The position numbers and the translations under genes are program-made. From Rallus limicola (taxonomy: Eukaryota > Chordata > Aves > Gruiformes > Rallidae): a stretch of 64,000 bases of DNA. The stretch lies in contig JAKCOZ010000616.1 of NCBI GenBank assembly GCA_022605955.1, forward strand, positions 46,801 through 110,800, written 5' to 3'. The stretch's first letter is position 1; every line of letters starts with the position of its first letter. The notes below the pieces were generated by a model. That model made no database searches, had not been told where the DNA came from, and was given only the letters and a program-made list of their open reading frames with translations. Positions 47,561-60,546 of the stretch are shown here, piece after piece.

Positions 47561-50500
47561 TGAAAGGCATAGCTTGTCTGAAACCTCCTAACAGGACACA
47601 CAAGCAGACCCTGTCACTTTGGCTCTCAGCCTTTTCCTTTGCCTGGAAAGAGGGAACATGCCTGGAACCTCCTACGGTGCTTTTCTCGGCCCTAGCAGAC
47701 TGCAGTTCAAAACATGCTAAACGTCCAGCAATAACTCCCAAAGTAAAGAAGCTAGGACTGAAAGGCATAGCTTGTCTGAAACCTCCTAACAGGACACACA
47801 AGCAGACCCTGTCACTTTGGCTCTCAGCCTTTTCCTTTGCCTGGAAAGAGGGAACATGCCTGGAACCTCCTACGGTGCTTTTCTCGGCCCTAGCAGACTG
47901 CAGTTCAAAACATGCTAAACGTCCAGCAATAACTCCCAAAGTAAAGAAGCTAGGCATGAAAGGCATAGCTTGTCTGAAACCTCCTAACAGGACACACAAG
48001 CAGACCCTGTCACTTTGGCTCTCAGCCTTTTCCTTTGCCTGGAAAGAGGGAACATGCCTGGAACCTCCTACGGTGCTTTTCTCGGCCCTAGCAGACTGCA
48101 GTTCAAAACATGCTAAACGTCCAGCAATAACTCCCAAAGTAAAGAAGCTAGGACTGAAAGGCATAGCTTGTCTGAAACCTCCTAACAGGACACACAAGCA
48201 GACCCTGTCACTTTGGCTCTCAGCCTTTTCCTTTGCCTGGAAAGAGGGAACATGCCTGGAACCTCCTACGGTGCTTTTCTCGGCCCTAGCAGACTGCAGT
48301 TCAAAACATGCTAAACGTCCAGCAATAACTCCCAAAGTAAAGAAGCTAGGCATGAAAGGCATAGCTTGTCTGAAACCTCCTAACAGGACACACAAGCAGA
48401 CCCTGTCACTTTGGCTCTCAGCCTTTTCCTTTGTCTGGAAAGAGGGAACATGCCTGGAATCTCCTACGGTGCTTTTCTCGGCCCTAGCAGACTGCAGTTC
48501 AAAACATGCTAAACGTCCAGCAATAACTCCCAAAGTAAAGAAGCTAGGACTGAAAGGCATAGCTTGTCTGAAACCTCCTAACAGGACACACAAGCAGACC
48601 CTGTCACTTTGGCTCTCAGCCTTTTCCTTTGCCTGGAAAGAGGGAACATGCCTGGAACCTCCTACGGTGCTTTTCTCGGCCCTAGCAGACTGCAGTTCAA
48701 AACATGCTAAACGTCCAGCAATAACTCCCAAAGTAAAGAAGCTAGGACTGAAAGGCATAGCTTGTCTGAAACCTCCTAACAGGACACACAAGCAGACCCT
48801 GTCACTTTGGCTCTCAGCCTTTTCCTTTGCCTGGAAAGAGGGAACATGCCTGGAACCTCCTACGGTGCTTTTCTCGGCCCTAGCAGACTGCAGTTCAAAA
48901 CATGCTAAACGTCCAGCAATAACTCCCAAAGTAAAGAAGCTAGGACTGAAAGGCATAGCTTGTCTGAAACCTCCTAACAGGACACACAAGCAGACCCTGT
49001 CACTTTGGCTCTCAGCCTTTTCCTTTGCCTGGAAAGAAGGAACATACCTGCTACCTCCTACGGTGCTTTTCTCGGCCCTAGCAGACTGCAGTTCAAAACA
49101 TGCTAAACATCCAGCAATAACTCCCAAAGTAAAGAAGCTAGGACTGAAAGGCATAGCTTGTCTGAAACCTCCTAACAGGACACACAAGCAGACCCTGTCA
49201 CTTTGGCTCTCAGCCTTTTCCTTTGCCTGGAAAGAGGGAACATGCCTGGAACCTCCTACGGTGCTTTTCTCGGCCCTAGCAGACTGCAGTTCAAAACATG
49301 CTAAATGTCCAGCAATAACTCCCAAAGTCAAGAAGCTAGGACTGAAAGGCATAGCTTGTCTGAAACCTCCTAACAGGACACACAAGCAGACCCTGTCACT
49401 TTGGCTCTCAGCCTTTTCCTTTGTCTGGAAAGAGGGAACATGCCTGGAATCTCCTACGGTGCTTTTCTCGGCCCTAGCAGACTGCAGTTCAAAACATGCT
49501 AAACGTCCAGCAATAACTCCCAAAGTAAAGAAGCTAGGACTGAAAGGCATAGCTTGTCTGAAACCTCCTAACAGGACACACAAGCAGACCCTGTCACTTT
49601 GGCTCTCAGCCTTTTCCTTTGCCTGGAAAGAGGGAACATGCCTGGAACCTCCTACGGTGCTTTTCTCGGCCCTAGCAGACTGCAGTTCAAAACATGCTAA
49701 ACGTCCAGCAATAACTCCCAAAGTAAAGAAGCTAGGACTGAAAGGCATAGCTTGTCTGAAACCTCCTAACAGGACACACAAGCAGACCCTGTCACTTTGG
49801 CTCTCAGCCTTTTCCTTTGCCTGGAAAGAGGGAACATGCCTGGAACCTCCTACGGTGCTTTTCTCGGCCCTAGCAGACTGCAGTTCAAAACATGCTAAAC
49901 GTCCAGCAATAACTCCCAAAGTAAAGAAGCTAGGACTGAAAGGCATAGCTTGTCTGAAACCTCCTAACAGGACACACAAGCAGACCCTGTCACTTTGGCT
50001 CTCAGCCTTTTCCTTTGCCTGGAAAGAAGGAACATACCTGCTACCTCCTACGGTGCTTTTCTCGGCCCTAGCAGACTGCAGTTCAAAACATGCTAAACAT
50101 CCAGCAATAACTCCCAAAGTAAAGAAGCTAGGACTGAAAGGCATAGCTTGTCTGAAACCTCCTAACAGGACACACAAGCAGACCCTGTCACTTTGGCTCT
50201 CAGCCTTTTCCTTTGCCTGGAAAGAGGGAACATGCCTGGAACCTCCTACGGTGCTTTTCTCGGCCCTAGCAGACTGCAGTTCAAAACATGCTAAATGTCC
50301 AGCAATAACTCCCAAAGTCAAGAAGCTAGGACTGAAAGGCATAGCTTGTCTGAAACCTCCTAACAGGACACACAAGCAGACCCTGTCACTTTGGCTCTCA
50401 GCCTTTTCCTTTGCCTGGAAAGAAGGAACATACCTGCTACCTCCTACGGTGCTTTTCTCGGCCCTAGCAGACTGCAGTTCAAAACATGCTAAACATCCAG

Positions 50501-53500
50501 CAATAACTCCCAAAGTAAAGAAGCTAGGACTGAAAGGCATAGCTTGTCTGAAACCTCCTAACAGGACACACAAGAAGACCCTGTCACTTTGGCTCTCAGC
50601 CTTTTCCTTTGCCTGGAAAGAGGGAACATGCCTGGAACCTCCTACGGTGCTTTTCTCGGCCCTAGCAGACTGCAGTTCAAAACATGCTAAACGTCCAGCA
50701 ATAACTCCCAAAGTAAAGAAGCTAGGACTGAAAGGCATAGCTTGTCTGAAACCTCCTAACAGGACACACAAGCAGACCCTGTCACTTTGGCTCTCAGCCT
50801 TTTCCTTTGCCTGGAAAGAAGGAACATACCTGCTACCTCCTACGGTGCTTTTCTCGGCCCTAGCAGACTGCAGTTCAAAACATGCTAAACATCCAGCAAT
50901 AACTCCCAAAGTAAAGAAGCTAGGACTGAAAGGCATAGCTTGTCTGAAACCTCCTAACAGGACACACAAGCAGACCCTGTCACTTTGGCTCTCAGCCTTT
51001 TCCTTTGCCTGGAAAGAGGGAACATGCCTGGAACCTCCTACGGTGCTTTTCTCGGCCCTAGCAGACTGCAGTTCAAAACATGCTAAACGTCCAGCAATAA
51101 CTCCCAAAGTAAAGAAGCTAGGACTGAAAGGCATAGCTTGTCTGAAACCTCCTAACAGGACACACAAGCAGACCCTGTCACTTTGGCTCTCAGCCTTTTC
51201 CTTTGCCTGGAAAGAAGGAACATACCTGCTACCTCCTACGGTGCTTTTCTCGGCCCTAGCAGACTGCAGTTCAAAACATGCTAAACATCCAGCAATAACT
51301 CCCAAAGTAAAGAAGCTAGGACTGAAAGGCATAGCTTGTCTGAAACCTCCTAACAGGACACACAAGCAGACCCTGTCACTTTGGCTCTCAGCCTTTTCCT
51401 TTGCCTGGAAAGAGGGAACATGCCTGGAACCTCCTACGGTGCTTTTCTCGGCCCTAGCAGACTGCAGTTCAAAACATGCTAAATGTCCAGCAATAACTCC
51501 CAAAGTCAAGAAGCTAGGACTGAAAGGCATAGCTTGTCTGAAACCTCCTAACAGGACACACAAGCAGACCCTGTCACTTTGGCTCTCAGCCTTTTCCTTT
51601 GCCTGGAAAGAAGGAACATACCTGCTACCTCCTACGGTGCTTTTCTCGGCCCTAGCAGACTGCAGTTCAAAACATGCTAAACATCCAGCAATAACTCCCA
51701 AAGTAAAGAAGCTAGGACTGAAAGGCATAGCTTGTCTGAAACCTCCTAACAGGACACACAAGAAGACCCTGTCACTTTGGCTCTCAGCCTTTTCCTTTGC
51801 CTGGAAAGAGGGAACATGCCTGGAACCTCCTACGGTGCTTTTCTCGGCCCTAGCAGACTGCAGTTCAAAATATGCTAAACGTCCAGCAATAACTCCCAAA
51901 GTAAAGAAGCTAGGACTGAAAGGCATAGCTTGTCTGAAACCTCCTAACAGGACACGCAAGCAGACCCTGTCACTTTGGCTCTCAGCCTTTTCCTTTGCCT
52001 GGAAAGAAGGAACATACCTGCTACCTCCTACGGTGCTTTTCTCGGCCCTAGCAGACTGCAGTTCAAAACATGCTAAACGTCCAGCAATAACTCCCAAAGT
52101 AAAGAAGCTAGGACTGAAAGGCATAGCTTGTCTGAAACCTCCTAACAGGACACACAAGCAGACCCTGTCACTTTGGCTCTCAGCCTTTTCCTTTGCCTGG
52201 AAAGAGGGAACATGCCTGGAACCTCCTACGGTGCTTTTCTCGGCCCTAGCAGACTGCAGTTCAAAACATGCTAAACGTCCAGCAATAACTCCCAAAGTAA
52301 AGAAGCTAGGACTGAAAGGCATAGCTTGTCTGAAACCTCCTAACAGGACACACAAGCAGACCCTGTCACTTTGGCTCTCAGCCTTTTCCTTTGCCTGGAA
52401 AGAGGGAACATGCCTGGAACCTCCTACGGTGCTTTTCTCGGCCCTAGCAGACTGCAGTTCAAAACATGCTAAACGTCCAGCAATAACTCCCAAAGTAAAG
52501 AAGCTAGGACTGAAAGGCATAGCTTGTCTGAAACCTCCTAACAGGACACACAAGCAGACCCTGTCACTTTGGCTCTCAGCCTTTTCCTTTGCCTGGAAAG
52601 AGGGAACATGCCTGGAACCTCCTACGGTGCTTTTCTCGGCCCTAGCAGACTGCAGTTCAAAACATGCTAAACGTCCAGCAATAACTCCCAAAGTAAAGAA
52701 GCTAGGACTGAAAGGAATAGCTTGTCTGAAACCTCCTAACAGGACACACAAACAGACCCTGTCACTTTGGCTCTCAGCCTTTTCCTTTGCCTGAAAAGAG
52801 GGAACATGCCTGGAACCTCCTACGGTGCTTTTCTCGGCCCTAGCAGACTGCAGTTCAAAACATGCTAAACGTCCAGCAATAACTCCCAAAGTAAAGAAGC
52901 TAGGACTGAAAGGCATAGCTTGTCTGAAACCTCCTAACAGGACACACAAGCAGACCCTGTCACTTTGGCTCTCAGCCTTTTCCTTTGCCTGGAAAGAGGG
53001 AACATGCCTGGAACCTCCTACGGTGCTTTTCTCGGCCCTAGCAGACTGCAGTTCAAAACTTGCTAAACGTCCAGCAATAACTCCCAAAGTAAAGAAGCTA
53101 GGCATGAAAGGCATAGCTTGTCTGAAACCTCCTAACAGGACACACAAGCAGACCCTGTCACTTTGGCTCTCAGCCTTTTCCTTTGCCTGGAAAGAGGGAA
53201 CATGCCTGGAACCTCCTACGGTGCTTTTCTCGGCCCTACCAGACTGCAGTTCAAAACATGCTAAACGTCCAGCAATAACTCCCAAAGTAAAGAAGCTAGG
53301 ACTGAAAGGCATAGCTTGTCTGAAACCTCCTAACAGGACACACAAACAGACCCTGTCACTTTGGCTCTCAGCCTTTTCCTTTGCCTGGAAAGAGGGAACA
53401 TGCCTGGAACCTCCTACGGTGCTTTTCTCGGCCCTAGCAGACTGCAGTTCAAAACATGCTAAACGTCCAGCAATAACTCCCAAAGTAAAGAAGCTAGGAC

Positions 53501-53543
53501 TGAAAGGCATAGCTTGTCTGAAACCTCCTAACAGGACACACAA
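47561..53543. repeat. 30-monomer (5,940-bp) tandem duplication, unit 2 plus 43 bp of shared continuation
   Basis: This is the direct tandem copy of 41621-47560, offset by exactly 5,940 bp. The identity runs 43 bp beyond one full period, to 53543. Stop C recurs at 52792-52794 and the rare cggccctacc near 53239. I found no difference between the copies, which contrasts with the many differences between superblock copies. It is the youngest rearrangement visible in the window, or an assembly duplication. Confidence 0.93.
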
Positions 53544-55002
53544 ACAGACCCTGTCACTTTGGCTCTCAGCCTTTTCCTTTGCCTGGAAAGAGGGAACATG
53601 CCTGGAACCTCCTACGGTGCTTTTCTCGGCCCTAGCAGACTGCAGTTCAAAACATGCTAAACGTCCAGCAATAACTCCCAAAGTAAAGAAGCTAGGACTG
53701 AAAGGCATAGCTTGTCTGAAACCTCCTAACAGGACACACAAGCAGACCCTGTCACTTTGGCTCTCAGCCTTTTCCTTTGCCTGGAAAGAGGGAACATGCC
53801 TGGAACTTCCTACGGTGCTTTTCTCGGCCCTAGCAGACTGCAGTTCAAAACATGCTAAACGTCCAGCAATAACTCCCAAAGTAAAGAAGCTAGGACTGAA
53901 AGGCATAGCTTGTCTGAAACCTCCTAACAGGACACACAAGCAGACCCTGTCACTTTGGCTCTCAGCCTTTTCCTTTGCCTGGAAAGAGGGAACATGCCTG
54001 GAACCTCCTACGGTGCTTTTCTCGGCCCTAGCAGACTGCAGTTCAAAACATGCTAAACGTCCAGCAATAACTCCCAAAGTAAAGAAGCTAGGCATGAAAG
54101 GCATAGCTTGTCTGAAACCTCCTAACAGGACACACAAGCAGACCCTGTCACTTTGGCTCTCAGCCTTTTCCTTTGCATGGAAAGAGGGAACATACCTGCT
54201 ACCTCCTACAGTGCTTTTCTCGGCCCTAGCAGACTGCAGTTCAAAACATGCTAAACGTCCAGCAATAACTCCCAAAGTAAAGAAGCTAGGACTGAAATGC
54301 ATAGCTTGTCTGAAACCTCCTAACAGGACACACAAGCAGACCCTGTCACTTTGGCTCTCAGCCTTTTCCTTTGCCTGGAAAGAGGGAACATGCCTGGAAC
54401 CTCCTACGGTGCTTTTCTCGGCCCTAGCAGACTGCAGTTCAAAACATGCTAAACGTCCAGCAATAACTCCCAAAGTAAAGAAGCTAGGCATGAAAGGCAT
54501 AGCTTGTCTGAAACCTCCTAACAGGACACACAAGCAGACCCTGTCACTTTGGCTCTCAGTCTTTTCCTTTGCCTGGAAAGAGGGAACATGCCTGGAACCT
54601 CCTACGGTGCTTTTCTCGGCCCTAGCAGACTGCAGTTCAAAACATGCTAAACGTCCAGCAATAACTCCCAAAGTAAAGAAGCTAGGACTGAAAGGCATAG
54701 CTTGTCTGAAACCTCCTAACAGGACACACAAGCAGACCCTGTCACTTTGGCTCTCAGCCTTTTCCTTTGCCTGGAAAGAGGGAACATGCCTGGAACCTCC
54801 TACGGTGCTTTTCTCGGCCCTAGCAGACTGCAGTTCAAAACATGCTAAACGTCCAGCAATAACTCCCAAAGTAAAGAAGCTAGGAGTGAAAGGCATAGCT
54901 TGTCTGAAACCTCCTAACAGGACACACAAGCAGACCCTGTCACTTTGGCTCTCAGCCTTTTCCTTTGCCTGGAAAGAGGGAACATGCCTAGAAGCTCCTA
55001 CG
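53544..55002. repeat. Segment joining the 5.94-kb duplication to superblock 3
   Basis: After the duplication ends the monomers follow the order seen at about 32.3-33.4 kb: gaacttcc end, L-CE, M with gcatgg and YL end, gaaatgc monomer (near 54297), ctcagtc monomer (near 54560), L-CE, then gagtg/gaagct before stop B. The gaaatgc-to-stop B series is offset from its earlier copy by 109 monomers (21,582 bp), the same offset as stop B itself. No gene is seen. Confidence 0.87.
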
Positions 55003-58000
55003 GTGCTTTTCTCGGCCCTAGCAGACTGCAGTTCAAAACATGCTAAACGTCCAGCAATAACTCCCAAAGTAAAGAAGCTAGGACTGAAAGGCATAGCTTG
55101 TCTGAAACCTCCTAACAGGACACACAAGCAGACCCTGTAACTTTGGCTCTCCGCCTTTTCCTTTGCCTGGAAAGAAGGAACATACCTGCTACCTCCTACA
55201 GTGCTTTTCTCGGCCCTAGCAGACTGCAGTTCAAAACATGCTAAACGTCCAGCAATAACTCCCAAAGTAAAGAAGCTAGGACTGAAAGGCATAGCTTGTC
55301 TGAAACCTCCTAACAGGACACACAAGCAGACCCTGTCACTTTGGCTCTCAGCCTTTTCCTTTGCCTGGAAAGAGGGAACATGCCTGGAACCTCCTACGGT
55401 GCTTTTCTCGGCCCTAGCAGACTGCAGTTCAAAACTTGCTAAACGTCCAGCAATAACTCCCAAAGTAAAGAAGCTAGGCATGAAAGGCATAGCTTGTCTG
55501 AAACCTCCTAACAGGACACACAAGCAGACCCTGTCACTTTGGCTCTCAGCCTTTTCCTTTGCCTGGAAAGAAGGAACATACCTGCTACCTCCTACAGTGC
55601 TTTTCTCGGCCCTAGCAGACTGCAGTTCAAAACATGCTAAACGTCCAGCAATAACTCCCAAAGTAAAGAAGCTAGGACTGAAAGGCATAGCTTGTCTGAA
55701 ACCTCCTAACAGGACACACAAGCAGACCCTGTCACTTTGGCTCTCAGCCTTTTCCTTTGCCTGGAAAGAGGGAACATGCCTGGAACCTCCTACGGTGCTT
55801 TTCTCGGCCCTAGCAGACTGCAGTTCAAAACATGCTAAACGTCCAGCAATAACTCCCAAAGTAAAGAAGCTAGGCATGAAAGTCATAGCTTGTCTGAAAC
55901 CTCCTAACAGGACACACAAGCAGACCCTGTCACTTTGGCTCTCAGCCTTTTCCTTTGCCTGGAAAGAGGGAACATGCCTGGAACCTCCTACGGTGCTTTT
56001 CTCGGCCCTAGCAGACTGCAGTTCAAAACATGCTAAACATCCAGCAATAACTCCCAAAGTAAAGAAGCTAGGACTGAAAGGCATAGCTTGTCTGAAACCT
56101 CCTAACAGGACACACAAGAAGACCCTGTCACTTTGGCTCTCAGCCTTTTCCTTTGCCTGGAAAGAGGGAACATGCCTGGAACCTCCTACGGTGCTTTTCT
56201 CGGCCCTAGCAGACTGCAGTTCAAAACATGCTAAACGTCCAGCAATAACTCCCAAAGTAAAGAAGCTAGGACTGAAAGGCATAGCTTGTCTGAAACCTCC
56301 TAACAGGACACACAAGCAGACCCTGTCACTTTGGCTCTCAGCCTTTTCCTTTGCCTGGAAAGAAGGAACATACCTGCTACCTCCTACGGTGCTTTTCTCG
56401 GCCCTAGCAGACTGCAGTTCAAAACATGCTAAACATCCAGCAATAACTCCCAAAGTAAAGAAGCTAGGACTGAAAGGCATAGCTTGTCTGAAACCTCCTA
56501 ACAGGACACACAAGCAGACCCTGTCACTTTGGCTCTCAGCCTTTTCCTTTGCCTGGAAAGAGGGAACATGCCTGGAACCTCCTACGGTGCTTTTCTCGGC
56601 CCTAGCAGACTGCAGTTCAAAACATGCTAAACGTCCAGCAATAACTCCCAAAGTAAAGAAGCTAGGACTGAAAGGCATAGCTTGTCTGAAACCTCCTAAC
56701 AGGACACACAAGCAGACCCTGTCACTTTGGCTCTCAGCCTTTTCCTTTGCCTGGAAAGAGGGAACATGCCTGGAACTTCCTACGGTGCTTTTCTCGGCCC
56801 TAGCAGACTGCAGTTCAAAACATGCTAAACGTCCAGCAATAACTCCCAAAGTAAAGAAGCTAGGCATGAAAGGCATAGCTTGTCTGAAACCTCCTAACAG
56901 GACACACAAGCAGACCCTGTCACTTTGGCTCTCAGCCTTTTCCTTTGCCTGGAAAGAGGGAACATGCCTGGAACCTCCTACGGTGCTTTTCTCGGCCCTA
57001 GCAGACTGCAGTTCAAAACATGCTAAACGTCCAGCAATAACTCCCAAAGTAAAGAAGCTAGGACTGAAAGGAATAGCTTGTCTGAAACCTCCTAACAGGA
57101 CACACAAACAGACCCTGTCACTTTGGCTCTCAGCCTTTTCCTTTGCCTGAAAAGAGGGAACATGCCTGGAACCTCCTACGGTGCTTTTCTCGGCCCTAGC
57201 AGACTGCAGTTCAAAACATGCTAAACGTCCAGCAATAACTCCCAAAGTAAAGAAGCTAGGACTGAAAGGCATAGCTTGTCTGAAACCTCCTAACAGGACA
57301 CACAAGCAGACCCTGTCACTTTGGCTCTCAGCCTTTTCCTTTGCCTGGAAAGAGGGAACATGCCTGGAAGCTCCTACGGTGCTTTTCTCGGCCCTAGCAG
57401 ACTGCAGTTCAAAACTTGCTAAACGTCCAGCAATAACTCCCAAAGTAAAGAAGCTAGGCATGAAAGGCATAGCTTGTCTGAAACCTCCTAACAGGACACA
57501 CAAGCAGACCCTGTCACTTTGGCTCTCAGCCTTTTCCTTTGCCTGGAAAGAAGGAACATACCTGATACCTCCTACAGTGCTTTTCTCGGCCCTAGCAGAC
57601 TGCAGTTCAAAACATGCTAAACGTCCAGCAATAACTCCCAAAGTAAAGAAGCTAGGACTGAAAGGCATAGCTTGTCTGAAACCTCCTAACAGGACACACA
57701 AGCAGACCCTGTCACTTTGGCTCTCAGCCTTTTCCTTTGCCTGGAAAGAGGGAACATGCCTGGAAGCTCCTACGGTGCTTTTCTCGGCCCTAGCAGACTG
57801 CAGTTCAAAACATGCTAAACGTCCAGCAATAACTCCCAAAGTAAAGAAGCTAGGCATGAAAGTCATAGCTTGTCTGAAACCTCCTAACAGGACACACAAG
57901 CAGACCCTGTCACTTTGGCTCTCAGCCTTTTCCTTTGCCTGGAAAGAGGGAACATGCCTGGAAGCTCCTACGGTGCTTTTCTCGGCCCTAGCAGACTGCA

Positions 58001-60546
58001 GTTCAAAACATGCTAAACGTCCAGCAATAACTCCCCAAGTAAAGAAGCTAGGACTGAAAGGCATAGCTTGTCTGAAACCTCCTAACAGGACACACAAGCA
58101 GACCCTGTCACTTTGGCTCTCAGCCTTTTCCTTTGCCTGGAAAGAAGGAACATACCTGCTACCTCCTACGGTGCTTTTCTCGGCCCTAGCAGACTGCAGT
58201 TCAAAACATGCTAAACATCCAGCAATAACTCCCAAAGTAAAGAAGCTAGGACTGAAAGGCATAGCTTGTCTGAAACCTCCTAACAGGACACACAAGCAGA
58301 CCCTGTCACTTTGGCTCTCAGCCTTTTCCTTTGCCTGGAAAGAGGGAACATGCCTGGAACCTCCTACGGTGCTTTTCTCGGCCCTAGCAGACTGCAGTTC
58401 AAAACATGCTAAACGTCCAGCAATAACTCCCAAAGTAAAGAAGCTAGGACTGAAAGGCATAGCTTGTCTGAAACCTCCTAACAGGACACACAAGCAGACC
58501 CTGTCACTTTGGCTCTCAGCCTTTTCCTTTGCCTGGAAAGAGGGAACATGCCTGGAACTTCCTACGGTGCTTTTCTCGGCCCTAGCAGACTGCAGTTCAA
58601 AACATGCTAAACGTCCAGCAATAACTCCCAAAGTAAAGAAGCTAGGCATGAAAGGCATAGCTTGTCTGAAACCTCCTAACAGGACACACAAGCAGACCCT
58701 GTCACTTTGGCTCTCAGCCTTTTCCTTTGCCTGGAAAGAGGGAACATGCCTGGAACCTCCTACGGTGCTTTTCTCGGCCCTAGCAGACTGCAGTTCAAAA
58801 CATGCTAAACGTCCAGCAATAACTCCCAAAGTAAAGAAGCTAGGACTGAAAGGCATAGCTTGTCTGAAACCTCCTAACAGGACACACAAGCAGACCCTGT
58901 CACTTTGGCTCTCAGCCTTTTCCTTTGCCTGGAAAGAGGGAACATGCCTGGAACCTCCTACGGTGCTTTTCTCGGCCCTAGCAGACTGCAGTTCAAAACA
59001 TGCTAAACGTCCAGCAATAACTCCCAAAGTAAAGAAGCTAGGACTGAAAGGCATAGCTTGTCTGAAACCTCCTAACAGGACACACAAACAGACCCTGTCA
59101 CTTTGGCTCTCAGCCTTTTCCTTTGCCTGGAAAGAGGGAACATGCCTGGAACCTCCTACGGTGCTTTTCTCGGCCCTAGCAGACTGCAGTTCAAAACATG
59201 CTAAACGTCCAGCAATAACTCCCAAAGTAAAGAAGCTAGGACTGAAAGGCATAGCTTGTCTGAAACCTCCTAACAGGACACACAAGCAGACCCTGTCACT
59301 TTGGCTCTCAGCCTTTTCCTTTGCCTGGAAAGAGGGAACATGCCTGGAACTTCCTACGGTGCTTTTCTCGGCCCTAGCAGACTGCAGTTCAAAACATGCT
59401 AAACGTCCAGCAATAACTCCCAAAGTAAAGAAGCTAGGCATGAAAGGCATAGCTTGTCTGAAACCTCCTAACAGGACACACAAGCAGACCCTGTCACTTT
59501 GGCTCTCAGCCTTTTCCTTTGCCTGGAAAGAGGGAACATGCCTGGAAGCTCCTACGGTGCTTTTCTCGGCCCTAGCAGACTGCAGTTCAAAACATGCTAA
59601 ACGTCCAGCAATAACTCCCAAAGTAAAGAAGCTAGGACTGAAAGGCATAGCTTGTCTGAAACCTCCTAACAGGACACACAAACAGACCCTGTCACTTTGG
59701 CTCTCAGCCTTTTCCTTTGCCTGGAAAGAGGGAACATGCCTGGAACCTCCTACGGTGCTTTTCTCGGCCCTAGCAGACTGCAGTTCAAAACATGCTAAAC
59801 GTCCAGCAATAACTCCCAAAGTAAAGAAGCTAGGACTGAAAGGCATAGCTTGTCTGAAACCTCCTAACAGGACACACAAGCAGACCCTGTCACTTTGGCT
59901 CTCAGCCTTTTCCTTTGCCTGGAAAGAGGGAACATGCCTGGAACCTCCTACGGTGCTTTTCTCGGCCCTAGCAGACTGCAGTTCAAAACATGCTAAACGT
60001 CCAGCAATAACTCCCAAAGTAAAGAAGCTAGGCATGAAAGGCATAGCTTGTCTGAAACCTCCTAACAGGACACACAAGCAGACCCTGTCACTTTGGCTCT
60101 CAGCCTTTTCCTTTGCCTGGAAAGAGGGAACATGCCTGGAACCTCCTACGGTGCTTTTCTCGGCCCTAGCAGACTGCAGTTCAAAACATGCTAAACGTCC
60201 AGCAATAACTCCCAAAGTAAAGAAGCTAGGCATGAAAGGCATAGCTTGTCTGAAACCTCCTAACAGGACACACAAGCAGACCCTGTCACTTTGGCTCTCA
60301 GCCTTTTCCTTTGCCTGGAAAGAGGGAACATGCCTGGAACCTCCTACGGTGCTTTTCTCGGCCCTAGCAGACTGCAGTTCAAAACTTGCTAAACGTCCAG
60401 CAATAACTCCCAAAGTATAGAAGCTAGGACTGAAAGGCATAGCTTGTCTGAAACCTCCTAACAGGACACACAAGCAGACCCTGTCACTTTGGCTCTCAGC
60501 CTTTTCCTTTGCCTGGAAAGAAGGAACATACCTGCTACCTCCTACA
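55003..60546. repeat. Superblock copy 3 (stop B to stop A, 28 monomers)
   Basis: Ordered landmarks: stop B at 55138-55140, cttgct/YL monomer (55399), aaagtcat (near 55882), a short CE/YL alternating stretch (about 55.99-56.6 kb), gaacttcc, ggaatag+caaacag with stop C at 57148-57150, cttgct with ctgatacc (57565), gaagct, aaagtcat (near 57862), ccccaagt (near 58035), gaacttcc, ATG run, stop A at 60418-60420. It shares stop C and ccccaagt with copy 2 but not copy 1, so copies 2 and 3 are the closer pair. The alternating region is much shorter than in copy 2, and one ATG monomer is missing before stop A. All length differences are whole monomers. Confidence 0.9.
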
